From Crocinitomix algicola (GTDB taxonomy: Bacteria; Bacteroidota; Bacteroidia; Flavobacteriales_D; Crocinitomicaceae), in the NCBI RefSeq assembly GCF_001661595.2, contig NZ_LYPF02000002.1, positions 62,001 through 126,000 on the forward strand: a stretch of DNA of 64,000 bases. The letters are read 5' to 3'. Positions 28,396-35,486 of the stretch are shown one piece after another. A program made the translations under genes and the position numbers. The stretch's first letter is position 1, and every line of letters begins with the position of its first letter. Below the pieces are notes generated by a model. The model worked only from the letters and a program-made list of their open reading frames with translations. It ran no database searches and had not been told where the DNA came from.

Positions 28396-28436
28396 ATAGA
28401 GTATTCCCTAATATATATAGAGTATTCCCAAATATA
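28395..28436. repeat. two tandem 21-nt repeats
   Basis: TATAGAGTATTCCCTAATATA is followed directly by the same word with one change (T to A after CCC). It begins at the terminator T-run and precedes the next gene by 63 nt. The next 60 nt hold nothing else. Confidence 0.7.
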
Positions 28437-28499
28437 TTTTTAGATGTTATTAGCACCTAGCAAATTTTCAATAATTTTTAATACTAAACAGGTTTAAAT

Positions 28500-29375
28500 A
28501 TGATAAAAGTTTTTCTGAAGATAGTTTTTATCCTATTTTCACTTTATTCTTACACTCAAAACCAAAGTTATAAAATCATTTATGAAGAAATATACCCTAA
28601 GCTTAACTCTGACTATCAATCAGCAAAAGAGGAATGGTTAAAGATGGAAGCTCAATACGACAGTATTGATCCAGCGGAGCAAGTATTGATGTCGGGATAT
28701 GCCTTAATGAATAATGATATAACGTTTTTCAAGAGGAGAATTATTCCATTAATGAAGTATTATGGTTGGAATTACTCGCAGGAGCTAGATACAATGTATT
28801 CGGTTGTTGAAAGAAGCATGCTAAAGAGAATGATACAGGAAAAAAATCTGATTACTTGGGTTTCCAAGAAATCAAATAAGCATTATTCAAAATGGAAAAC
28901 TAATGCCCCTCTATACTCATTATATCGTAACAAAGTAGACCAAATAGTATTTTCTGATCAAGAAGTTATTAGGTTGTTTAATGAGGATACTACTCTGACA
29001 GATAACTGCGTATTTTTGGACAGTCTTATTTCAACAGTTCATTTTTATCACATAGAAGAAATTATCAAACTATGTAAGTTGAATAACGGTTTATTATTAA
29101 ACAATTTTGACAATGGAATAGGAATATATAATAAATTGAGTTTCATTATTTGGCACAATCTTAAAATTGAAGTGAATTTTCAAAAAACTTGGGATGCGTT
29201 GTTACCTTTTATCGAAAAAGCTTACTTTCAAAATAAAATAAGTTATACATTATTTATGGCCTATGATAAATGGAGTTTATATCATTATGGTAATCAATAT
29301 TATGGAACTATAAATGGGAAAGATATAAGGGAAGAAGTAACTTTTCCTGAGCGGAAAAAAAAGTATAGATTATGA
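28500..29375 (+). CDS. exported protein of the decayed RiPP unit, unknown function
   Basis: 291 aa with a signal peptide (hydrophobic 5-20, YSYTQ). The C-terminal third has a W-H-N helix followed by a QNKISYTLFMAYDKW helix and the ending QYYGT, which weakly resembles DUF6624 proteins; this is a tentative reading. It occupies the same place as the 163-aa protein at 32724 in the intact unit. The stop overlaps the broken gwsG start (ATGA). The frame is undamaged, so it may still be made. Confidence 0.6.
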   Translation: MIKVFLKIVFILFSLYSYTQNQSYKIIYEEIYPKLNSDYQSAKEEWLKMEAQYDSIDPAEQVLMSGYALMNNDITFFKRRIIPLMKYYGWNYSQELDTMYSVVERSMLKRMIQEKNLITWVSKKSNKHYSKWKTNAPLYSLYRNKVDQIVFSDQEVIRLFNEDTTLTDNCVFLDSLISTVHFYHIEEIIKLCKLNNGLLLNNFDNGIGIYNKLSFIIWHNLKIEVNFQKTWDALLPFIEKAYFQNKISYTLFMAYDKWSLYHYGNQYYGTINGKDIREEVTFPERKKKYRL

Positions 29376-29677
29376 TTTTAATAATTTCTAGCAAAGATGA
29401 TAGGACAACCAATGATGTCATTGATTGGCTCAGGTTTTTTTAAGTTATCTTTTTTGAGAGTTTCTTCTGAAGATATAGTCGACATCATAAATGTTTTTAT
29501 CGGAGAGAAAATCAATGATATAGAATTTGTAGTACGAAAAAAGAAGTATAAATTAAGTGAGTTTACTTCTGTTTGGTATAGAAGAAACTGGTTAAAGATA
29601 AATGGATATTTATATCAAAATGAGGATCAAGAATTAACAGGTGAGATCAACAAGCAATTATTAACTGAGAATGGAAA
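29372..29677 (+). pseudogene. gwsG: N-terminal stump of a grasp-with-spasm ATP-grasp maturase, frameshifted
   Basis: From the ATG at 29372 the frame reads MILIISSKDDRTTNDVIDWL, like MVIIISS at 33216, and then meets TAA inside a run of seven T; one T fewer restores the frame, which continues through VWYRRNWLKINGY (matching FWYRKARLKMF). The ATP-binding core and the whole C-terminus are missing: the sequence passes straight into the end of gwsS. It is clearly diverged from the intact gwsG, so it was a paralogue rather than a recent copy. Confidence 0.8.
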
Positions 29678-29791
29678 GGAGAGGAAGGATATAAAACTCT
29701 AGAAGAATGCGGGGTAATTTCAAATGAAAAGGGGTTTAAAATTGACCATGAAAAAATCTCTCTAATTAATGAGGAACTATGGGGAGAATAA
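29678..29791 (+). pseudogene. gwsS: C-terminal end of a SPASM-domain maturase
   Basis: Only the last 37 codons remain: GEEGYKTLEECGVISNEKG and the DHEKISLINEELW ending, almost identical to the end of the intact gene at 35486. It is joined in a different frame to the gwsG stump, which places the deletion breakpoint at about 29677. Confidence 0.85.
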
Positions 29792-30045
29792 ACTTTCCAT
29801 TCCAAAGCAACCCAACCAAATGAATTGCGGTCCAACTTGCTTACGCATGATTGCGAAGCATTATGGTCGTAGTATATCGTTGGAAAAACTGAGAAAACTT
29901 TCTGAAACAACTCGTGAAGGACCTTCCCTTAAAAACATTGCAGATACAGCTGAAAATATCGGTTTTCGTACCTTTTGAGTTAAAATCAATTTTGAAAAAT
30001 TGAGAGAAGATGCACCCTTACCATGTATTGTGCATTGGAATCAAT
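29779..30045 (+). pseudogene. truncated, frameshifted C39 peptidase domain of an ABC exporter (copy 1)
   Basis: It matches the first about 90 codons of the exporter at 35474: the catalytic-Cys segment NCGPTCLRMIAKHYGR is intact, but one base is lost between the ATG and this motif, and GGA is changed to TGA after FRT. Homology stops after CIVHWNQ, where the XRE relic begins. The catalytic His/Asp, membrane and ATPase domains are all gone, so no export function remains. Confidence 0.85.
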
Positions 30046-30200
30046 TGTTGATAGACAAAATTTTCGTTAAGCCACTCATCAAACTCTTCAAGAAAAATTC
30101 TTCCAAAGTCATTTCAAATGCATTAATAATTTTAATCACACATGAAAAACGCAAATCTTCTTCACGTCTTAATCGATTATATTGCGCTAGGGTATTTGAT
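30046..30200 (-). pseudogene. relic of an XRE-family helix-turn-helix regulator (copy B)
   Basis: On the minus strand: RREEDLRFSC then IKIINAFEMTLEEFF, the same HTH fragment as copy A and slightly better preserved. The stretch from here to about 30756 holds no gene or repeat that I recognise; it is AT-rich and probably contains the promoter of the GNAT gene. Confidence 0.55.
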
Positions 30201-30756
30201 GTAGATAGACGGAATATTCATATTTGGTATAACCCTTTCCTATTCGTGTGACTTTAATGTAACTACCCGATACATGCGCTTCATTTGACTTTTGTTTTTC
30301 AACCTTGATACTTTCTTAGGTTTTCTTTTTGTATTTAAGTTTTTAAGAGATAAATCCGGTTGTGCGTTAGTTTTTTTCGTTTATTCATTTTTCTTCATCG
30401 GGTTAAAAATGAATGTATTCATAACATGTGTTACCGTTTATTAAATCAACTAAAGTAGATGCTATCTTTTTAGTTGTAAAACCTTGTAAACTGACTTTAA
30501 AAATAATATAAACGCGTTTTAAGAAATAGCAACTGTGCTTACGGTAAAATATTTTTTTGCCCTCCTATTGAAATGTCTTTGATTTTGTTCTATTTTTACG
30601 TGGTTACTTTTTGTAATCAAAACATTAACCCAAACAGCCACTTTCTATCGTAATTAACGAGACTAACGGTTAGATATTGCAAAATACTGAAGGTTCCATG
30701 ACAGGAGAGTACATTCTTTATAATGCTTGTTGTGCTGGGATTATAATAGGAGCAGA

Positions 30757-31344
30757 ATGGTTTTTATTTCAATTAAAAGAATGGAAAAACACAAAAAAGA
30801 AAGAGTAATCAAGATTCTAACAGAATCATTTAAAGACAACAAATCAACAACTCTTGTAGCAAAGCAAGATAAAAAAAAAGATAAAAGGTTAAAAAAACTG
30901 ATACAATATTCGATTTTTTATGGAGAAAGCTTTGGTGAAGTTTTTTTAACAGAAGATAAGAATGCTTGTTACATTATCATAGATACGGAAAAAAAGAAGA
31001 CAACTTGGAGAAGTATAATTTGGGACGTGAGACTGATGTTTCAATGCATTGGTATTAAAAACGTTAGAAAAGTAATGAAACGCGAGGCACTAATTAAGTC
31101 AAATCATCCTAAAGGGAGTTTTATTCATTTGTGGTATATAGGAGTTATCCCAACAAAGCAAAGTTTAGGGATTGGGACAAGATTGATGAAAAAAATAGTT
31201 AAATCTGCTCAAGCTCAAAATAGAAAGATTTACCTCGAGACTTCTACTGAAAGAAATTTCAAATTTTACGAACAACTTGGATTTAAAGAAGAATTAACAC
31301 TTAACCAATTAGGCTATTCACTAAAAATGTATTCTTTAAAATGA
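30757..31344 (+). CDS. GNAT family N-acetyltransferase
   Basis: 195 aa from ATG 30757, chosen because AGGAG lies just upstream; an extension to a TTG at 30727 is possible. The acetyl-CoA site is visible: LWYIGVIPTKQSLGIGTRLM (about 127-146, Q-x-x-G-x-G), and the terminal NFKFYEQLGF strand-turn. The N-terminal half is Lys-rich. The stop overlaps the LuxR start by four bases (ATGA), so the two are cotranslated. An immunity or tailoring role in the peptide system is only suggested by position. Confidence 0.8.
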   Translation: MVFISIKRMEKHKKERVIKILTESFKDNKSTTLVAKQDKKKDKRLKKLIQYSIFYGESFGEVFLTEDKNACYIIIDTEKKKTTWRSIIWDVRLMFQCIGIKNVRKVMKREALIKSNHPKGSFIHLWYIGVIPTKQSLGIGTRLMKKIVKSAQAQNRKIYLETSTERNFKFYEQLGFKEELTLNQLGYSLKMYSLK

Positions 31345-32258
31345 ATCAGAGTGTATTTGGTACTGAAATGGTATTGCTTACATTTATAACGGGTGTAATA
31401 CAGATTCTAGCATTATTCATCCATTTTGGTGTACTGGTTTCTAAACCATATAGTAGAGCCAATTGGAGGTTTTTATTTTTAATATCATTATTTGTATGCT
31501 ACAATATATTTAGTGGACTGTTTCCAGATCGAAATATTCATTCGATTAACCTTTTCATACAAAATGTTCTTGCATTTGGAAGTGGTATTATTCTAGCTTG
31601 CTATTACTTTTATTTTCTTGTAAAGGAACTTGAAATAAACCAAAGAAGTTTTTTTAACATAAAGTTTCTATTCTTATCATTAGTATCATCCTTTTTGTTG
31701 CTTTTTGTTTTAACCTATTTTTTATACGGTGATTTTAAAATTGCGAGGAAGGTTTTTATAGTTCCGCCTGTAGTTATTGCCTTATATTTTTGTTTCAATA
31801 CGATTAGAGAGATTCGTATAAAATCCGCGCAAACTTCGATTCAGGGATTGTATCGGAGCTTAAACATTGCTGGAAAATTTGGGATTATGTTCATGGCAAC
31901 TATGCCTATAATAGTTTCAATCGGAGATTATCAACTTATTAATAATGGACTGGTTAATATCAGTTTTTTCTTAATCTGGTTTTCATATTATACTTTACTT
32001 CTAATTCAAGCTAAAAATGAAAGGGAATTAAATGATTGTAAAGTGAATACGGCGGATAAAAACTGTATTTCAGAAATAGGACTAACACCTCGTGAATTGG
32101 AAGTAGCAGCATATATTCTTAAAGGTGAAACCTATAACGATCTTGCAGAAAGAATGTATATAAGTCATAAAACAGTATCAAAACACGCCTCTAATATTTT
32201 TAAAAAAGCTGAATGTTGTAACCGAGAGGAATTTTTGTTGAAATACTTGAAAGTATGA
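31341..32258 (+). CDS. membrane-bound LuxR-type transcriptional regulator (intact copy)
   Basis: 305 aa. About seven hydrophobic helices (roughly 9-32, 43-60, 70-93, 105-127, 135-152, 175-190, 203-220) are followed by a linker and a C-terminal LuxR HTH (about 245-305: LTPRELEVAAYILKGETYND and SHKTVSKHASNIFKKAECCN). The architecture suggests a sensor that binds a ligand in the membrane and DNA in the cytoplasm without a kinase. Its position before the precursor, and the duplication of both together, point to control of the RiPP operon, possibly by the exported peptide. Confidence 0.8.
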   Translation: MNQSVFGTEMVLLTFITGVIQILALFIHFGVLVSKPYSRANWRFLFLISLFVCYNIFSGLFPDRNIHSINLFIQNVLAFGSGIILACYYFYFLVKELEINQRSFFNIKFLFLSLVSSFLLLFVLTYFLYGDFKIARKVFIVPPVVIALYFCFNTIREIRIKSAQTSIQGLYRSLNIAGKFGIMFMATMPIIVSIGDYQLINNGLVNISFFLIWFSYYTLLLIQAKNERELNDCKVNTADKNCISEIGLTPRELEVAAYILKGETYNDLAERMYISHKTVSKHASNIFKKAECCNREEFLLKYLKV

Positions 32259-32282
32259 TTTTTAAAGAGACGAAAGCGTAAG

Positions 32283-32321
32283 TACGTAATTACGTATTTG
32301 AAAATACGTATAAAATACGTT
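32283..32321. promoter_or_regulatory. ACGT-palindrome cluster before the intact precursor (candidate LuxR operator)
   Basis: TACGTAATTACGTA (32283-32296) is a perfect 14-nt palindrome. ATACGTAT (32304-32311) is an 8-nt palindrome and AATACGTT follows at 32314. Four ACGT cores lie in 37 nt. The array recurs at 27903 in the decayed unit, in the same place between regulator and precursor. Confidence 0.45.
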
Positions 32322-32400
32322 CACTTATTGAAGTGTTTTTGTTCAGGTACATCATCTTTACCATGTTTGGTATTTGTTGCAGCATATTTTAACCAGAGTT

Positions 32401-32431
32401 TTGCTTGCTCTCTTATTGAAAAAGCAAGCAA
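32401..32431 (+). promoter_or_regulatory. leader-RNA hairpin before the precursor
   Basis: TTGCTTGC pairs with GCAAGCAA across a 15-nt loop, 54 nt before the precursor ATG, with no T-run. The surrounding leader (GGGGATGCCGAAAACC onward) is nearly identical before the orphan precursor, but there the hairpin is deleted. Confidence 0.4.
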
Positions 32432-32485
32432 TGGGGATGCCGAAAACCACTATTTTAGAGTAGGCAATATCAAAATTTATTTAAA

Positions 32486-32665
32486 ATGAAATCAATTAAG
32501 AATTTCGAAGGAAAAAAGTTGGTTAACGAAGGTATTAACCAAGTAAAAGGAGGAGAAAGAACTCCAACAGCGAACAATGACCTCGTTATAGTGCGTGGAG
32601 ATAAAGTTAAGTATAAAACGAATCATGACTTGAATCCATTCAATAATGATGGTTGGTCGAATTAA
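32486..32665 (+). CDS. gwsA: putative RiPP precursor peptide with KGG leader
   Basis: 59 aa. The leader MKSIKNFEGKK...INQVKGG (1-23) has the Bacteroidota double-glycine pattern cut by C39 exporters. The core of 36 residues (ERTPTANNDLVIV, then KVKYKTNHDLNPFNNDGWSN) is rich in Asn, Asp, Lys and Thr, with no Cys. Carboxylates next to Lys/Thr are what ATP-grasp maturases join into amide or ester rings. It stands directly before a terminator-like hairpin and the maturation genes. The gene symbol follows the grasp-with-spasm naming and rests on context. Confidence 0.75.
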   Translation: MKSIKNFEGKKLVNEGINQVKGGERTPTANNDLVIVRGDKVKYKTNHDLNPFNNDGWSN

Positions 32666-32678
32666 ACCTTAAACTAAC

Positions 32679-32709
32679 AGCTGCGGTATGATAAATACCG
32701 CAGCTTTTT
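32679..32709 (+). terminator. strong hairpin between precursor and maturation genes
   Basis: Perfect 11-bp stem AGCTGCGGTAT/ATACCGCAGCT with a 5-nt loop and five T. It probably lets most transcripts stop after the precursor, so the peptide outnumbers its enzymes. Confidence 0.85.
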
Positions 32710-32723
32710 AATGCATTCAATAC

Positions 32724-33215
32724 ATGAAATATTCATTTTTACTCATATCACTTAATTTCGTATTCTATACATATAGTCAAGATTCACTTCAAATCCGTAA
32801 ATGCGAGATAGTTGAAATATTTAAACGAATAAACAAAACTGACAAGTCAAACATAAAAGATACAACGATCAGATATCAATCATTTCAAGATAATTTTAAT
32901 CAGATTGTAAGTTTAATTGAGTCTGGCGGACTTATTGATGCAAGCAGTTTTAGTAAAAAGGAGCGAAAAATAATATCTCAGGGAATAACAAGAACTTTTA
33001 TTCATATTTTTCAAATTAATGCTGATCTAATTTTGAATGAACACTTTATTCATCTGATAGCAAATGAGTTAAAAGCCGGAAGGTTTAGTAGGGAGTATCT
33101 AGTTGTTCCGCTATCAATTTATGTTTATGATAATAACATCAAAAGTCCATTTACAGGAGTTCTAAAAGAAGCTTTGATCAAATGGGAGATAAGCGATAAA
33201 GAAATTCTAAGATAA
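32724..33215 (+). CDS. small exported protein of the grasp-with-spasm operon
   Basis: 163 aa with a signal peptide (MKYSFLLISLNFVFYTYS-Q). The rest is helical, with a HIFQINADLILNEHFIHLI - ELKAGRFSREYLVVPLSIYV pattern that faintly resembles DUF6624. It is the positional counterpart of the 291-aa protein at 28500. Function is not recognised; accessory or immunity roles are possible. Its stop directly abuts the gwsG start codon. Confidence 0.65.
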   Translation: MKYSFLLISLNFVFYTYSQDSLQIRKCEIVEIFKRINKTDKSNIKDTTIRYQSFQDNFNQIVSLIESGGLIDASSFSKKERKIISQGITRTFIHIFQINADLILNEHFIHLIANELKAGRFSREYLVVPLSIYVYDNNIKSPFTGVLKEALIKWEISDKEILR

Positions 33216-34205
33216 ATGGTTATAATAATATCAAGTGATTTTGATGAATCGACAGATAAAGTGATGAAATGGCTTTTACGATTCAAAAAAGACATCATAA
33301 GAACTGGAAATTTTAATTATTTATCAGGTATTACAATTTCAAATGAGGAAAGTAAATTTAAGATATTTCTTGAATTAAGTTCGGGTATTAGTTTTGACCT
33401 TGATAAAGTTGAATCATTTTGGTATCGCAAAGCTAGACTTAAAATGTTTGAAAATCTTACTTTAACCTTACCGAATGATTTAGCTCAGATTAATGAAGAA
33501 TACAAGGAGTATATTTTAGGCGAAGAATTACAATCTTTGGAAACATTTCTGTTAAGAACTCTTGAAAAAAAAGCTCACATCGGAAATTATTTCGAAAAAA
33601 ATGGGAATAAACTTTTTTATTTTCAAGAAGCAATTAGTGCTAAAATGAATGTCCCTCAATTTATCGTCTCGACTGATACCAAAAAACTTTCCAAAAAATT
33701 ATTGAATGGATCGAAAATGATTAAACCTTTACAAGATTTGTTTTATTCTATTAATGAAAAAGAAACGATTAAAAACTATTATTCAGTTGAATTTAACATG
33801 AATGAATTATCTCTTTTTGCTAAGGAAACATTTCCGTCAATGCTTCAGAATTATGTCGATAAGAAGTTCGAGATTAGAACCTTTTTCCTGAAAGGAGAAT
33901 TATATTCAATGGCTATTTTTTCTCAAAATGATGAAAAAACTAAGATTGACTTTAGAAATTATAACGATAATCATCCCAATCGAATGATTCCCTATCAAAT
34001 GCCTGATCATATGAAATATAAGATTTGTTCTTTTATGAAATCTATAAACCTTAATACGGGATCATTGGACTTTATCATGACTAAACAAGAAGAATATGTA
34101 TTCCTTGAGGTTAATCCAGCTGGTCAATATGGGATGGTTGAAGCCAACTGCTTTTATTCTTTAGATGAGAAAATTGCTAATTATTTAAATAAATACAATG
34201 ACTAA
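33216..34205 (+). CDS. gwsG: grasp-with-spasm system ATP-grasp peptide maturase
   Basis: 329 aa ATP-grasp ligase of the RiPP (graspetide-like) type. Seen: an N-terminal pre-ATP domain (MVIIISSDFDESTDKVMKWL, SFWYRKARLK), the mid-domain strand KMIKPLQDLF with the ATP Lys, the EIRTFFLKGELYSMAI strands, and the C-terminal GSLDFIMT...FLEVNPAGQYGMVE block whose Glu and Asn bind Mg-ATP. Such enzymes activate Asp/Glu side chains in the precursor and join them to Lys/Ser/Thr. Adjacent to the SPASM maturase and precursor, it fits the described grasp-with-spasm gene set. Confidence 0.88.
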   Translation: MVIIISSDFDESTDKVMKWLLRFKKDIIRTGNFNYLSGITISNEESKFKIFLELSSGISFDLDKVESFWYRKARLKMFENLTLTLPNDLAQINEEYKEYILGEELQSLETFLLRTLEKKAHIGNYFEKNGNKLFYFQEAISAKMNVPQFIVSTDTKKLSKKLLNGSKMIKPLQDLFYSINEKETIKNYYSVEFNMNELSLFAKETFPSMLQNYVDKKFEIRTFFLKGELYSMAIFSQNDEKTKIDFRNYNDNHPNRMIPYQMPDHMKYKICSFMKSINLNTGSLDFIMTKQEEYVFLEVNPAGQYGMVEANCFYSLDEKIANYLNKYND

Positions 34206-34371
34206 AAAAAAACTTACTTCACCTTTAATCTCTGTAAAAATAAAGAAAATTGATCACTCAAACAATTTGCGTTCTCACAGTAAGTCAGTTAAATGTAGAT
34301 CTCTTCAAACTAGTTCAATGGTGCCTGATAAATATTATAAACCTATTTCCTCTCTATGTATTACCCATTAA
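34198..34371 (+). CDS. 57-aa small ORF between the two maturases
   Basis: Not called by length filters. The ATG lies in ATGACTAA at the gwsG stop (8-nt overlap) and the stop TAA lies 16 nt inside gwsS, so the frame exactly bridges the 150-nt gap. The product (MTKKKLTSPLISVKIKK..., ending YYKPISSLCITH) is basic, with a Ser/His/Asn-rich middle, two Cys and no membrane helix or GG leader. It may be a second substrate, a small maturase subunit, or chance; the decayed unit has lost this segment, so no comparison is possible. Confidence 0.5.
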   Translation: MTKKKLTSPLISVKIKKIDHSNNLRSHSKSVKCRSLQTSSMVPDKYYKPISSLCITH

Positions 34372-35486
34372 ATGAGTATTTCAAATTATTTAGTGACTGC
34401 TCAATTGTTACTGGATACAGAAACGCGATACTTTTAGATTTTACCAGACCAAACAAGTCTAATTTTGTTCCTAAAGAACTTCTTTCGTTTCTCAATTCTT
34501 GTGCCAATAAAACTGTTGAAGATGTATTAAATCACTATAACAATGAAGATAAGCAAGTTGCAATTGAGTATTTAGATTTTATGGTGGAGAATGAATTTGG
34601 TTTTTTCGTTTCTGATAAACTAAAGAATAATTTTCCTACAATAAATACAAACTTAAAAAAGTCTCCAGAAATTATTGATAATGTAGTATTAGAAATTGAT
34701 GGTAACAATCTTAAGCATTTAAAATCTATTCATTCACTCATAGAAAAGTGCCTTGTTGCAAGTTTAGAGATCAGGTGTTTGAGCTTGACAAATCAAGAAC
34801 TGGAGCAACTTATCCTCTCATTTTCAGCTTCTATTGTTCAATCGATTAATATATATCTTAAGTATATTCCCAATAGTATGCAATTAGATGATTTAGAAAA
34901 AATAGCAACGTTAAACTCTCGAATAAAGAAATTCATTGCATACGGAGGAGATTACAATGCTACTTCAACAATAAATAGGGACATACAAATAACCTCAAAA
35001 AAGTTCAATGAAAATAAAATTGTCCGAGCAAATATTATTAACCTTTCTTACCACATTGAATCATTAAATGTATGTACTTATAGATATAAAAAACTTTATA
35101 TCTCTCTTAATGGAGATTTAAAGAATCATCTATCCTGTGATAAGGTAATAGGCAATATAAGAACTGATAAAACTGAAAAGCTCATAGAATTCTTCATAGA
35201 AGAACACAGTAAAAATGAAAATTGGTTTATAAAAAAAAGCAACATTGACGTATGCAGAGATTGTGAATTTAGAACCGTTTGTTTTACGAATAATCTTCCA
35301 CTGAAAAACAATCAAGGAGGTCTATATTTAGAAACCGAATGTACTTATAATCCTTATATCGGGAAAGCGGTAGGTGAAGAAGGCTATAAAACTCTGGAAG
35401 ATTGTGGCGTAATTTCAAATGAAAAAGGCTTTAAAATTGATCATGAAAAAATAACTCTAATTAATAAAGAGTTATGGGAAGAGTGA
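34356..35486 (+). CDS. gwsS: grasp-with-spasm system SPASM-domain peptide maturase
   Basis: 376 aa. The C-terminal SPASM cysteines are visible: NVCTYRYKKLYISLNG with LSC, then CRDCEFRTVC (about 301-310) and a final TECTYNPYIGK (about 329). No CxxxCxxC radical-SAM motif is present in the N-terminal two thirds, so it probably binds auxiliary Fe-S clusters and recognises the peptide rather than doing SAM radical chemistry by the usual route. It starts inside the 57-aa ORF and overlaps the exporter gene by 13 nt. Confidence 0.87.
   Translation: MYYPLNEYFKLFSDCSIVTGYRNAILLDFTRPNKSNFVPKELLSFLNSCANKTVEDVLNHYNNEDKQVAIEYLDFMVENEFGFFVSDKLKNNFPTINTNLKKSPEIIDNVVLEIDGNNLKHLKSIHSLIEKCLVASLEIRCLSLTNQELEQLILSFSASIVQSINIYLKYIPNSMQLDDLEKIATLNSRIKKFIAYGGDYNATSTINRDIQITSKKFNENKIVRANIINLSYHIESLNVCTYRYKKLYISLNGDLKNHLSCDKVIGNIRTDKTEKLIEFFIEEHSKNENWFIKKSNIDVCRDCEFRTVCFTNNLPLKNNQGGLYLETECTYNPYIGKAVGEEGYKTLEDCGVISNEKGFKIDHEKITLINKELWEE

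Noticed and set aside
29397-29702. Open frame taken as an independent 101-aa protein
   Set aside because: It is the gwsG stump after its T7 frameshift; the true N-terminus is in another frame from 29372.
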